A stretch of 64,000 nucleotides of DNA from Prevotella sp. (GTDB lineage: Bacteria > Bacteroidota > Bacteroidia > Bacteroidales > Bacteroidaceae), in contig JAFRPY010000050.1 of the NCBI GenBank assembly GCA_017428925.1, forward strand, positions 124,001 through 188,000, read 5' to 3'. The position numbers and the translations under genes are program-made. This document shows, in pieces, positions 25,566 to 34,916 of the stretch. Every line of letters starts with the position of its first letter. Within the stretch, counting starts at the first letter, position 1. Under the pieces are notes generated by a model. The model was not told the DNA's origin. It ran no database searches and was given only the letters and a program-made list of their open reading frames with translations.

Positions 25566-26068
25566 TGGCTATGAGAAAGTTTGTTTTATTGGGTCTGACA
25601 CTGCTGGGTGTCCTGACGGTGCATGCCGGGGACGGTGATCAATACCTGAGCGTGAACGGGGGATTCCTGTTCAACAGTACGCTCAACGCCACAGTGGGCT
25701 ATGAGCGTGAGCTGTCCTATTCCGATGCGCTGGAGCTGTTTGGAGAGGTGGGGGACCGGTGGCACCATAATCCTAAGCGCGAAGGCATCTACAGTGATAT
25801 GTTCAAGAAGGATTATTACTGGGGTGGGGGAGTCCTCTACAAACGGAATCTGAAGAGGTATAAGAATGCAACTTTGAGATTGCGCTTCGGCCCGGAGTGT
25901 GGTGCCCATACTGGAGATTATTTCTTTGCCGTGGAAGGGGGGCTCGAGCTGAACTACGTGTTTCCAAGCAGGGTACAGCTCTCCGTCATCCAGAAGAACC
26001 AGGTGGGATTCTTCCATGGGGACACCTTCCGAAACGGCTTGCTAATAGGTATAAAGATTCCGTTCTAA
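25562..26068 (+). CDS. traO: TraO, exported beta-barrel-like protein
   Basis: 168 aa. Signal peptide (~1-22, ending in VHAG), then alternating beta strands (LSVNGGFLFNSTLNATVGYE, RFGPECGAHTGDYFFAVEGG) and a terminal GLLIGIKIPF, as in small outer-membrane barrels. This matches the conserved TraO family of Bacteroidales ICEs. The start may be the third Met at 25571. Role in transfer unknown. Confidence 0.88.
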   Translation: MMAMRKFVLLGLTLLGVLTVHAGDGDQYLSVNGGFLFNSTLNATVGYERELSYSDALELFGEVGDRWHHNPKREGIYSDMFKKDYYWGGGVLYKRNLKRYKNATLRLRFGPECGAHTGDYFFAVEGGLELNYVFPSRVQLSVIQKNQVGFFHGDTFRNGLLIGIKIPF

Positions 26069-26078
26069 CTTCATTTTA

Positions 26079-26127
26079 TTGGTTCATGAGAGGACTGTCA
26101 TGGGCTCTCCCGTGGCAGCCCTCATAA
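26079..26127 (+). promoter_or_regulatory. Imperfect hairpin between traO and the coupling-protein gene
   Basis: ATGAG, CTG, CA and GGG on the left side pair with CCC, TG, CAG and CTCAT on the right, with single mismatches, around a CTCT tip. It fills the 71-nt spacer and could tune expression of the coupling protein relative to the upstream genes. Confidence 0.35.
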
Positions 26128-26139
26128 CTTTTCAAGACG

Positions 26140-28458
26140 ATGGCGACAGAAGAGACCAAGGAGCAGCAACAGATGTATAACCTGTTCAGGAGCTGCATAT
26201 ACATTTTCCTGATTGTGGAACTGGTTATGAACCTACCTGTCACGGCAGACAGCAAGGTGACGGCGTTCATATTGGAACTGATTGGACGGTTTCAGGTGTT
26301 CAACAGCGTGCTCTCATGCAAGGTAATAGAGCTGATTTGTATTGGGGTGACCTGCATCGGTACCAGGGCGAAGAAGAGCCTGAAGTTTAACCTGAAGACG
26401 ATGGTGCTCTATCCCGTCATCGCGGGATTCACGATGATCATCATATGTATGGCTGTGCATCATGGGACATGGGGTGGCATCCTCGCGGGATTTCCTGCGA
26501 ACAGGGTGCTCTATGCGCTGACGTCTATCATCGGAACGATGTTGGTGCATCAGGGATTGGACGGCATCGCACGGTATTATAACTACAAACTGGGTGATGA
26601 CCGGTTTAACTTCGAGAACGAGTCGTTCGAGCAATCGGAGGAGAAGAACGAGAACGACTACTCGGTGAACATCCCAATGGTGTACTACTTCAACAAAAGG
26701 ATGCGAAAGGGATGGATTAACATCATCAATCCCTTTCGTGGAACGATTGTGTTGGGTACGCCTGGATCGGGAAAATCCTTCGGCATCATAGACCCATTCA
26801 TCCGCCAGCATGCGGCTAAGGGGTTTGCCATGATGGTATACGACTATAAATTCCCGACGCTGGCGAAGAACTTGTTCTACCAGTATTGCAAGAACAAGAA
26901 ATACGGGCATCTGCCAGAGAATTGTGCCTTCAACATCGTGAACTTCACGGACGTGGAATACTCCAACCGTATCAACCCCATCCAGAGGAAGTATATCCCC
27001 GACCTGGCCGGAGCATCGGAGACGGCGGCAACGCTGCTGTCCTCGCTGAACAAAGGCGGTGATAAGAAAGGTGGATCGGAGGCGTTCTTCCAGAACTCAG
27101 CAGAGAACTTTTTGGCATCGATCATCTACTTCTTCGTGAACTTCCATCCCACGGGATTCAAGAACGGGAAGAAGCTGAAACGGTTCATTCTTTGGGAAGG
27201 AAAGAAACTGCAGCTGGTGATCCGCAACTGGACGGACTATCAGGCGATAGATGCCTGTGGGAAGGTTGTTCTGGACTTTGTGGACAATTTGAGTCGGAAT
27301 GTCTCAACGGATGTAGACGGGATGTTCGTAGACCTGAATGGGTTCAGCTATATGGATATGAAAGGAAACCTGATCATTATACAGAGGTCATGGTATGAGG
27401 ATGACGAGGGAAACGTTGTAACGCCAGACACAATTACAGGGGAATACTCCGACATGCCACATGTATTGTCATTCCTGGGAAGGTCATACGGAGAGGTCTT
27501 CGACATCCTCATGCAGGACGAAAAGATTATGTCGCTGATGGCTCCGTTCCAGTCGGCATGGCAGAACAAGGCAATGGACCAGCTGGAAGGTATGGTGGGA
27601 ACGCTTCGCGTGAATGCGGCTCGCCTGGTGTCGCCAGAGGCATACTGGGTGTTCACAGGGGATGACTTCGACCTGAAAATTTCCGACCGGGATTATCCTT
27701 CGTATCTGGTCATTGCCAACGATCCGGAGAAGGAACAAGTTATCGGCTCTCTGAACGCGCTGATTCTGAATCGTCTGGTGACTCGTGTGAACAGCAAGGG
27801 AAATCTTCCGGTGTCAATCATCGTGGATGAGCTGCCAACGCTTTATTTCCATAAGATTGACCGTCTGATTGGTACGGCTCGATCCAATAAGGTGGCGGTG
27901 ACTCTGGGTTTCCAGGAACTGCCACAATTGGAAGCGGACTATGGAAAGAACGGCATGCAGAAGATTATCACCACCTGTGGTAATATCTTCATGGGTGCAG
28001 CGCGTAACAAAGAGACACTGGAATGGGCACAGAATGATGTGTTCGGAAAGGCGAAGCAGACTTCCAAGTCAATCACTATCAATGATCAAAAGGTGTCGAC
28101 ATCAATTTCTGAGAAGATGGACTACCTGGTTCCTGCAGCAAAGATTGCAGATATGGCGACGGGATGGTTGGCAGGACAGGCGGCCCGTGACTTTACACCT
28201 ACGGACATGAATGCCCTGAACGGCATCAACATCGAGGAGTCGGAGGAGTTCAAAACGACGAAATACTTCTGCAAGACGAACTTCGACATGGAGCGAATCA
28301 AGCAGGAAGAGTCGTTCTACGTGGAACTGCCGAAGGTATATTCATTTGCATCTGAGAAAGAGAAGGAGATTATGTTGAACCGCAATTTTAAGCGTGTTAA
28401 TGAGGAAGTAGATAAAATGATTGCAGAACTACTTGGGAAAACCGGCAAAAACGAATAA
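26140..28458 (+). CDS. mobC: VirD4/TraG-type coupling ATPase (MobC of Bacteroidales)
   Basis: 772 aa. Four N-terminal hydrophobic helices (~15-30, ~60-75, ~88-108, ~122-138), then Walker A GTPGSGKS at 206-213 with DYKFPTLAKN after it, Walker B SIIVDELPTLY (~557-567) and the ATP-sensing GFQELPQLEADYGKNGMQKI. This is the coupling protein that brings the relaxase-DNA complex to the channel. The relaxase gene itself is not in the window. It is the last gene of the tra run. Confidence 0.93.
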   Translation: MATEETKEQQQMYNLFRSCIYIFLIVELVMNLPVTADSKVTAFILELIGRFQVFNSVLSCKVIELICIGVTCIGTRAKKSLKFNLKTMVLYPVIAGFTMIIICMAVHHGTWGGILAGFPANRVLYALTSIIGTMLVHQGLDGIARYYNYKLGDDRFNFENESFEQSEEKNENDYSVNIPMVYYFNKRMRKGWINIINPFRGTIVLGTPGSGKSFGIIDPFIRQHAAKGFAMMVYDYKFPTLAKNLFYQYCKNKKYGHLPENCAFNIVNFTDVEYSNRINPIQRKYIPDLAGASETAATLLSSLNKGGDKKGGSEAFFQNSAENFLASIIYFFVNFHPTGFKNGKKLKRFILWEGKKLQLVIRNWTDYQAIDACGKVVLDFVDNLSRNVSTDVDGMFVDLNGFSYMDMKGNLIIIQRSWYEDDEGNVVTPDTITGEYSDMPHVLSFLGRSYGEVFDILMQDEKIMSLMAPFQSAWQNKAMDQLEGMVGTLRVNAARLVSPEAYWVFTGDDFDLKISDRDYPSYLVIANDPEKEQVIGSLNALILNRLVTRVNSKGNLPVSIIVDELPTLYFHKIDRLIGTARSNKVAVTLGFQELPQLEADYGKNGMQKIITTCGNIFMGAARNKETLEWAQNDVFGKAKQTSKSITINDQKVSTSISEKMDYLVPAAKIADMATGWLAGQAARDFTPTDMNALNGINIEESEEFKTTKYFCKTNFDMERIKQEESFYVELPKVYSFASEKEKEIMLNRNFKRVNEEVDKMIAELLGKTGKNE

Positions 28459-28930
28459 TATCGTTTGGCAAATAGTTGCCATTATACCGTGTTTTCTTTA
28501 TTCTAGTATATATTGCTATTATGAGATGATACTATATGTGTATTTAATAGTGTTGTTATCTATACATATCATAATAATTTGCGTTTTTTTCTTAAAAACA
28601 ACTAAAAGAATAGATATTTACGATAATAATGTGTATCTTTGCAATAAGTAACGATGTAATGAAATTAGATGTTTTTTCTCTGATAACATTGTGATATCAT
28701 ATAGTGAAGCCTAATTGTACTCTAACATACTTATTGTCTATTTGCAATAATCATTCTGCAGTGAACATGACTTGAGATGTTGTTAATAAGTTATTGAATG
28801 TTTCGTAATTATAGATAGCCATGTTATTTGAGATCAAGTACAAGTAATCGAACAAACATATAAAATATGGATTCAAGTGAAAGATAATGTAATAATGGTC
28901 AATCTTTAGGTTGTATAAATTTATTAAACA
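28459..28930 (+). promoter_or_regulatory. AT-rich intergenic region with a -7 box
   Basis: About 470 nt without a credible gene. TATCTTTG at 28634-28641 is a perfect -7 box, but no -33 TTG is found 19-21 nt upstream. It would give a ~285-nt leader for the cargo operon. The sharp fall in GC content after 28450 marks the change from tra backbone to cargo. Confidence 0.5.
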
Positions 28931-29362
28931 ATGGAAACAAAAAATCAAAATGAGGCCCCGACAATTGTCACTACATCCAAAGAATTGGGACAGGCAATCA
29001 AGGAAGAAAAAGACACTATTATTGTGGAAGGTGACTTGACAAAAAAAGTAGTTCGAATTAAGGCTACCGGCAAGGTGGCTTGGGGAGTAGCAGCCGCTGC
29101 CCTCGGAATAGGCGTTTTTGCTATAGTCCATACACCACATGCGACTGTCGCAACAGCACCTGCAGGAGGAGTTGGAGGTGCTATTAGCTTTACAGGTGGA
29201 GCTGTTAGCACTGGTGCAGCTGGAGCAATATTAGGGCCCGCTGCGATAACGGCTTTAACTGTTGCCGTAGCAGCAGGTGGAATAGGTGCCTTGAAAACAT
29301 TACGAGAAAAATATAAAATTCAGAGTAAGGAAGACAAAAAGCTAGTATTAAAAAGAAAATAA
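28931..29362 (+). CDS. Gly/Ala-rich small membrane protein
   Basis: 143 aa. A polar N-terminal ~40 residues (TSKELGQAIKEEKDTIIVEG), then two or three Gly/Ala/Val-rich hydrophobic segments (VAWGVAAAALGIGVFAIVH, GAAGAILGPAAITALTVAVA) and a basic tail. Not recognised. The small-residue helices resemble pore-forming or membrane-effector proteins of conflict operons, but that is a guess. First gene of a close-packed cargo operon. Confidence 0.6.
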   Translation: METKNQNEAPTIVTTSKELGQAIKEEKDTIIVEGDLTKKVVRIKATGKVAWGVAAAALGIGVFAIVHTPHATVATAPAGGVGGAISFTGGAVSTGAAGAILGPAAITALTVAVAAGGIGALKTLREKYKIQSKEDKKLVLKRK

Positions 29363-29369
29363 GGAAAAA

Positions 29370-29798
29370 ATGAATAGCGAGAATCCCATCACCAATATAG
29401 CACATTTTTTTAAGAACATTGATTATGACAGAATCATAAACAATGCAGGTCTGATTTTGGAGTATATCAAGAAGCAAGCAGTAAAAGGGGGCCAAGAATC
29501 AACAAGAACCTTGTTGGAGTTATATTTCGTAATGATGAATGACAATACAACTAAGTTCAACAAACTTTTAATAGGTGTGGCATTAGCATACCAAGTTCTT
29601 CCTAATGATTTCTTCCCTACGGAAGACTATGGAATCTTAGGTGTCTTCGATAATGCCGCAGCTATTTATTTTGCCTACAAAAGAGTCAAGAAATCAATTA
29701 CTCCAGAAATACGCCAGAAGGTTGAAGAGACTCTTGCTGATTGGGAAAAATCTGTGAAAGAGTTTACTATTATGAAACCAGAAAGTGAAAGGATTTAA
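29370..29798 (+). CDS. DUF1232 (YkvA-like) protein
   Basis: 142 aa. The second half (LLIGVALAYQVLPNDFFPTE, GILGVFDNAAAIYFAYKRV) is the DUF1232 signature: a short helix pair with the PxDxxPD-like turn (here PNDFFPTED). DUF1232 proteins are small membrane-associated helical proteins of unknown role, often next to stress or envelope genes. It lies 7 nt after the Gly/Ala-rich membrane protein gene. Confidence 0.75.
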   Translation: MNSENPITNIAHFFKNIDYDRIINNAGLILEYIKKQAVKGGQESTRTLLELYFVMMNDNTTKFNKLLIGVALAYQVLPNDFFPTEDYGILGVFDNAAAIYFAYKRVKKSITPEIRQKVEETLADWEKSVKEFTIMKPESERI

Positions 29799-29824
29799 AT
29801 AATCATTTTTAATGAATTATACAT

Positions 29825-30370
29825 ATGGATAGCCTATCATTAGTATTTAAACTTTCTTCAGCCATTGTAAGCATATATACGAAGGAACATCCCTTGGAAA
29901 AAGTTGTACAAGGGCATATAGATTCTGCTGTGAATGCATGCCGCAACATTGAAAAAGAAAAAAACTATCATGCCGTTTTCAATAGGGTAATATCTGATTT
30001 ATCTGCTGCATACTATATACATGTCCGTTCTATTAAGACATGGAAATGGGGAGATTATCGGAAAAAGTCATTATATGGTCAGCATAAGGAGAGCAATCGT
30101 ATTTGTTTATTTATTGCTTGTATATATTATCTCTTGGATAATCAAGACATGGTTGATGATTGGCTGCTCAACAAAATGGGTATTGGTCCATATGAGGATT
30201 TGGGTGTTGAATTATTCAGCTATGAACAGTTATTAGGTGATAAATATGATGAGTTTAAGAGAAAAATAGCTGAACCTTCAGATGCAATTGAATTATTAAT
30301 AGATCAATACGATCGTGCAGCAGAAGATCATATGGATTCTGATCACATTTTTGGTGGACCTGGTTTTTAA
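29825..30370 (+). CDS. Hypothetical helical protein
   Basis: 181 aa, not recognised. Helical with WKWGDYRKKS in the middle, a hydrophobic helix LFIACIYYLLDNQDMVDDWL and an acidic C-terminus. No catalytic motif. It is followed after 17 nt by the first DnaJ-zinc-finger gene, so it belongs to the same transcript. Confidence 0.55.
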   Translation: MDSLSLVFKLSSAIVSIYTKEHPLEKVVQGHIDSAVNACRNIEKEKNYHAVFNRVISDLSAAYYIHVRSIKTWKWGDYRKKSLYGQHKESNRICLFIACIYYLLDNQDMVDDWLLNKMGIGPYEDLGVELFSYEQLLGDKYDEFKRKIAEPSDAIELLIDQYDRAAEDHMDSDHIFGGPGF

Positions 30371-30387
30371 CATATCATTTTGTCATT

Positions 30388-30891
30388 ATGGGCTTTAAAG
30401 GGAAATTTGAACTATATCCTCAGAAAAGGTTAGTTGGGACTGTCATGTATTCATTTGTGTTAAAGAACACTAGTTTTTTTGGCAGTAAAACAGTAGACTG
30501 TATGATAAGTGACGAATTCGGTAGACAGCCATTTTATTTTCGAGGATTAAAACTGAAGGCGAGGCGCTCTTACCGCTTTGATTTTGATACTGAGAATTGG
30601 ACGTGGTGTCAGCATGATTTCTTCGCTATCCTTGGAAAGAATGATAAGATTGTCAAAAAATGGCAGTTAAACCTGAAAGAATACGGACCAGGCGAATGCC
30701 CGGACTGTCATGGAACGAAGCAATGCCGCAAGTGTCATGGGGAAGGATTCGTCTATCCGATTGGTCGTCCAGAACTATTTAAGACATGCCCTGCATGTGG
30801 TGGAACTGGTGTTTGTCAAAAGTGTGACATTCCTATCAGACAATATCCAAGCGGAGGAGGGCCAACAGGTATAGGGAATGGGTTTAAATAG
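30388..30891 (+). CDS. DnaJ-type zinc-finger protein, copy 1
   Basis: 167 aa. Residues ~1-105 form a beta domain (MGFKGKFELYPQKR, FFAILGKNDKIVKKWQLNLK). The C-terminus has DnaJ-like CxxCxG repeats: CPDCHG, CRKCHG, CPACGG, CQKC, enough for two zinc ions. No J-domain is present. Paralogue of the next gene. DnaJ-type zinc modules bind unfolded protein or act as redox sites; the beta domain is not known to me. Confidence 0.7.
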   Translation: MGFKGKFELYPQKRLVGTVMYSFVLKNTSFFGSKTVDCMISDEFGRQPFYFRGLKLKARRSYRFDFDTENWTWCQHDFFAILGKNDKIVKKWQLNLKEYGPGECPDCHGTKQCRKCHGEGFVYPIGRPELFKTCPACGGTGVCQKCDIPIRQYPSGGGPTGIGNGFK

Positions 30892-31019
30892 TCATGCATA
30901 TTTTATGCTTTATGGACAAAAGATAAGTTCCTTTTTTGTAACACATATGAAATGATGAATATGCTCGATGTAACTAAGAGCTGCTCCCAAAAGGTGTAAT
31001 ATTTGAGATAAAGTAAGAC

Positions 31020-31748
31020 ATGGGCTTCAGAGGTAGATTTGAATGGTTTACATCATTACATCAAGGTGGAAAGAGAGCAATTTCATTTACCTTGACATGT
31101 AAAAATATGTTGCTGCCAGAAACATTTGACTGTGCAATCATAGATAGTACAGGAAACCAGCCGACCCAAATCCGTCGACATTTAAAGTTAAAACCAAACG
31201 AGTCTTTTACGTTCAATTACGACTCATGCGGATGGGATTGGTGCCAAGGAGATTTTTTTGCCATTCTCGGAAAAAATGACAAGATAAAAAAGCGATGGGA
31301 CTTGAATCTTAAAATATATGGTCGTGGAGAATGCCCTGAATGCCATGGTAGTCATCGTTGTATAAAATGTAATGGTACAGGAACAGTTAAAGATATTCAC
31401 AATCATACGATCTCTGCATGTTCAGCATGTAATGGTACTGGTATCTGTCAGAAATGCTACGTTCCCATGCATCTTGGCACGAACCTGGCAAATGATGTCT
31501 ATGGAGGTATACAAATGCCTAATCCTACTATAAGCCGAGAACATGCTATTGCAGAGTTGCAACAATCTGTCAGTGATTTGCAAAAAAAAATTGAAAAAGC
31601 AGAATGTGATATACGAATGATGCAATTGAAAGGAATAGATACGACATCAAGGAGTGTTTATTCATCTCAACTGGAGTTAGTACATCAATACACAAATCAA
31701 CTAATAAAAATGCAAAACGAGTTGCGCCAATTAATTAATAGCAAATAG
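31020..31748 (+). CDS. DnaJ-type zinc-finger protein, copy 2, with coiled coil
   Basis: 242 aa. The same beta domain and zinc module as copy 1 (CPECHG, CIKCNG, CSACNG, CQKC; FFAILGKNDKIKKRWDLNLK), followed by an extra ~70-residue coiled coil (HAIAELQQSVSDLQKKIEKA). The coiled coil suggests oligomer formation. Tandem duplication inside one operon is clear. It ends 8 nt before the metalloprotease gene. Confidence 0.7.
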   Translation: MGFRGRFEWFTSLHQGGKRAISFTLTCKNMLLPETFDCAIIDSTGNQPTQIRRHLKLKPNESFTFNYDSCGWDWCQGDFFAILGKNDKIKKRWDLNLKIYGRGECPECHGSHRCIKCNGTGTVKDIHNHTISACSACNGTGICQKCYVPMHLGTNLANDVYGGIQMPNPTISREHAIAELQQSVSDLQKKIEKAECDIRMMQLKGIDTTSRSVYSSQLELVHQYTNQLIKMQNELRQLINSK

Positions 31749-31756
31749 ATCAGTTC

Positions 31757-32419
31757 ATGAACTATAGAGGTACATTTTTGAAAAATCTATTGGGAATTAG
31801 CATGGAGACCTTTCTGACTAATGCCAGGAAGAGCTATTTGTCTTCGCTTTCGAACAATCAGATTCTCTATGCGATTAATTCTGCATGTGAGTACTTCCAT
31901 ATCCCATCCCCTGTGCTTATCCGGGACCTTACGAATCAAGAGGGGGGATATACGATGTTTGTAAATTATGAACCAAAAAGCTATGGGGATGACGTCATAT
32001 GCTATAATATGCATGAACTGGCTAACTTGAATGTTGGAACTTTGGATGCATTCTCATTGATTATGACCCATGAAGCTGCCCACAGGGCATTGCAAGGTGT
32101 CAGGTTCGAAGGTCCGAATAACGGTTGTTGGCAGAGTGAGCTCGCAGCAGATTTCCTGATGGGGACACGGGCGGGATTCTTTGACATCAAGTCAATCGGC
32201 AATGTGATTGAAGGCTTAAGGAACACTAGGGGTTCGAACGACCACCCCAAGGGATGGCTTCGCGCCAACTTTATCAGACATGGTGTTGAAGTCGCACTTC
32301 AGCTGAAAAAGACAGGCCAGCCAGTCTATTTGGACAGGTTGATGGCAGAATATCATGCGTACTATCAGGCTATGCTGCCTTATGTCAAAGCAGACGAAAA
32401 AGAATTTTTTAATATATAA
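31757..32419 (+). CDS. Zinc metallopeptidase-like protein (HEAAH)
   Basis: 220 aa. HEAAH at 105-109 followed by SELAADFLMG (Glu128), i.e. HExxH plus a downstream Glu on a second helix, the gluzincin zinc site. No signal peptide, no membrane helix: an intracellular protease is likely. Neighbouring DnaJ-type zinc modules could present substrates. A second HExxH protein is encoded at 45.0 kb, but the two are not clearly related. Confidence 0.7.
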   Translation: MNYRGTFLKNLLGISMETFLTNARKSYLSSLSNNQILYAINSACEYFHIPSPVLIRDLTNQEGGYTMFVNYEPKSYGDDVICYNMHELANLNVGTLDAFSLIMTHEAAHRALQGVRFEGPNNGCWQSELAADFLMGTRAGFFDIKSIGNVIEGLRNTRGSNDHPKGWLRANFIRHGVEVALQLKKTGQPVYLDRLMAEYHAYYQAMLPYVKADEKEFFNI

Positions 32420-32434
32420 TCATCATACGAAGAC

Positions 32435-33745
32435 ATGAAAGTTGATATCGAGAAAACAAGAAAATTCGGCAAACTGATTGATTGCTATTTTGTGTCAGAA
32501 CCTTTACCGAACTTGGAAGACGGCATCGTTTATGTTAGAAATGGTGGGGAAGAATGGCAGAGTGCCTTCGAGATAGCCCGGGAGAAAATTTCCAGAAGCA
32601 AAGCCATGGAGGTCATGAACATGAACTATCGGTTGCAATTGATAGACGAGGACGAGTGGCCGGCTGAGTCTCCTTTTCATGAGTGCAAGCTTTTGCTGCC
32701 TGTGAGTACTTCGGACAGGGACGGACAATGCTACCTGATGGTAAAAGAGGTTGATGCAGATGTGTTGGAGAATGCTGCCTCGTTCATGATCACGGAAGCG
32801 CATACTATCAGCGAGGCATGTGCAGAAATGGCTTTGGCCAACCTTGGCTTTGGGGAAGACTTCCCAGATACTTCAGAAGGTGATGTCTCCAGCATCCCAA
32901 CAATAGGAGGGCCAATAGTTGGAGCGACGATATCATTTGGGGGGATGATAAACGCTATTCCAGACGCGATGTCGTTTCTGGAAAAGAAGAAAGAGAGAAT
33001 AGAAAAAAGGAACCTGAGCTATCAACAACGCATCAACCAACTGAAGAAATTGCCAGAGATTTCTAAACGGATGAGATCTGAGGAAGATCATGAAGCAAAG
33101 CAGGCGTTTGCTGAGCTGTGGTATTCATTGACAGAACGGGAACGCGGACACCTTTGCTATGAATTGTTGAAGCACTCCCGGCCTTTGGATATTAAAAAGA
33201 TCCTTAGGGCAACGGTATCACGTGAGGACATTGGTGCCGGTAGTAAGTTGGCTGTACTGATAAAGCCAATAACCTCGGATAAGGAAATGTCACAGTTCGG
33301 ACTGGACTGTAAGCTATGCACTTACCTGAAAGATGAAAAGGGGAAATTATATCCTCTGAAGTTCAGCCCAACGACGCAGGTGCTGTATACATTGTTCCTC
33401 ATTAATAGAAAACGGAATCCTGATGCAACACCTAACTTGGATCTCTTGAAGAACAAGGATGCTTTCTTTTCCGTCTACCATGCGATGTATCATGAGACTG
33501 ATGTCTCCATCAAGAAAGAGTTTGACAAGTTGTTTGTGCACGAGACGATGAAAAAAAGTGTACATTCGGGTAACCTAAGAAGCAGATTCTACGAAATCGA
33601 GAACCGCTTGGTAAAGACTTTCCGGGACTTGGATGAGAACCCTTCACCCTATTTCATTAAGGAGGATATGCCGCTTGCCATCAAGCATGAGAATATTGAA
33701 CTATCGGACTCTATTGAACAGGCTGGAATTGTATTAAAATGTTAA
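32435..33745 (+). CDS. Hypothetical protein, last gene of the cargo operon
   Basis: 436 aa, not recognised. A beta-rich N-terminal half (~1-145), then a Gly/Pro/Ile-rich hydrophobic stretch (~148-172, IPTIGGPIVGATISFGGMIN) that could insert in a membrane, a coiled coil (~180-210), and a C-terminal helical domain (LYTLFLINRKRNPDATPNLD). The layout soluble-hydrophobic-soluble resembles some toxin or effector proteins. It is 15 nt after the protease gene. Confidence 0.55.
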   Translation: MKVDIEKTRKFGKLIDCYFVSEPLPNLEDGIVYVRNGGEEWQSAFEIAREKISRSKAMEVMNMNYRLQLIDEDEWPAESPFHECKLLLPVSTSDRDGQCYLMVKEVDADVLENAASFMITEAHTISEACAEMALANLGFGEDFPDTSEGDVSSIPTIGGPIVGATISFGGMINAIPDAMSFLEKKKERIEKRNLSYQQRINQLKKLPEISKRMRSEEDHEAKQAFAELWYSLTERERGHLCYELLKHSRPLDIKKILRATVSREDIGAGSKLAVLIKPITSDKEMSQFGLDCKLCTYLKDEKGKLYPLKFSPTTQVLYTLFLINRKRNPDATPNLDLLKNKDAFFSVYHAMYHETDVSIKKEFDKLFVHETMKKSVHSGNLRSRFYEIENRLVKTFRDLDENPSPYFIKEDMPLAIKHENIELSDSIEQAGIVLKC

Positions 33746-33841
33746 ATTTGGAGTTGATGAATCATGTAAGTCGTTGATTGTCAGTTTCTTGATGGCTTTT
33801 ATTTAGGCGGCTGTCCACTCTCCGATTTCATTTCCGTTTTA

Positions 33842-33887
33842 CCCGTATTTTTGCAGCATGAATACATGCTCGAAAATACGGGCTTTT
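33842..33887 (+). terminator. Intrinsic terminator of the cargo operon
   Basis: CCCGTATTTT (33842-33851) pairs with AAAATACGGG (33873-33882); inside, GCATG and CATGC pair over AATA. CTTTTT follows. This is a textbook terminator. It covers in-frame upstream codons of the next gene, which supports the later start at 33915. Confidence 0.75.
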
Positions 33888-33914
33888 TCGTGTCATCAAA
33901 AAAAAGAGGAGAAT

Positions 33915-34892
33915 ATGGAAATGAAATGCAAGCAAGAAGCGTTCTGCGACGAAGAGAAAGCAGACACGATCATCAGGAGTCTAAAGAACGACCCGGAGTT
34001 CTGCCGCAACTTCTTCTATGGGAAAAATAACGGAAAGAAGTGCAATATTGCCGGAATGCGGTCTAAGCTACGGAACGACCTGCTGTACCACTATGATGTC
34101 GATATCCGTGAAGATTATATCGCTAGTATCGTCTATCAGGCCTTATGGGCAGAGGGGACATGGGCACCCCTGGATACCTATAAAAAGCAAGGATCCTTCT
34201 TCGCATGGTTGAAGAAAGTTGCCAGAAATGCCGTTTATCAGAGAGTGGAAGAGGAATTCGGCATCAGCACCACCAAGATATTTTCCGTGGGAAATACTAG
34301 ACTGTCATTGCTTTCGAAGTCAGAAGCAAGATGCAAGGAACTGCTGGACGAGTTGATGGCGGACAGCAAGTACTATCATTTGCTGTATACCATCTATGTG
34401 GATAGGCTCACCAAGGAGGAGACGATGGCCCGTTTGGATATGACGGGGAGTGATTATGATGATGCCAGGAAGAAGGCGGAAGCAGCATTGAAGCGAGCCA
34501 TGCTGAACACGGCCGATGACAGGGATTCTGATATGATTCGCATGAAGAAGGGGCATGTCACGCTGGTTTCGTCGGATTTCCTAGCGGATGTATTTGAATG
34601 GGATAGAGCCAGGACCGGTGGCAGTCCGCTGTCGGATGTCTTGGGCGTCAATCTTTCAGAAGAGGCGTTGCAAGAGAAGACAATCTGCTTCCTGCATGAT
34701 TTCTCAGAGAGGATGGATTGGAGCAACCAGGACAAATACATCTGGCGCAGCCGCTTCATATACCAGACGTCACCGGTGGAGCTGGCACGGGAGCTGGGAC
34801 ACTCTCGCTGCTGGGTGGACATACGGTATTTCCGATTGAAGAAGAAGTTCAATTCCGCCATCCGGACGTGGTGGGGTAAAATGGCTTCATGA
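33915..34892 (+). CDS. Sigma-70-like protein with two region-4-like modules
   Basis: 325 aa from ATG 33915, behind AAGAGGAG. Residues ~65-115 resemble sigma region 2 (ALWAEGTWAPLDTYKKQGSF, then FAWLKKVARNAVYQRVEEE). A region-4-like HTH follows (~150-195, YVDRLTKEETMARLDMTGSD) and a second one near the C-terminus (VELARELGHSRCWVDIRYFR). Longer than a usual ECF factor. 24 nt before the pseudokinase-AAA gene, so probably cotranscribed. I infer a dedicated transcription factor of this island; the family call is moderate. Confidence 0.6.
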   Translation: MEMKCKQEAFCDEEKADTIIRSLKNDPEFCRNFFYGKNNGKKCNIAGMRSKLRNDLLYHYDVDIREDYIASIVYQALWAEGTWAPLDTYKKQGSFFAWLKKVARNAVYQRVEEEFGISTTKIFSVGNTRLSLLSKSEARCKELLDELMADSKYYHLLYTIYVDRLTKEETMARLDMTGSDYDDARKKAEAALKRAMLNTADDRDSDMIRMKKGHVTLVSSDFLADVFEWDRARTGGSPLSDVLGVNLSEEALQEKTICFLHDFSERMDWSNQDKYIWRSRFIYQTSPVELARELGHSRCWVDIRYFRLKKKFNSAIRTWWGKMAS

Positions 34893-34916
34893 TGAACTAA
34901 TAATCAAGTAAGACCT

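Noticed and set aside
33858..33914. Upstream start for the second sigma-like gene
   Set aside because: The extra codons fall in an intrinsic terminator hairpin and its T-tail; the ATG at 33915 has a purine-rich start region.
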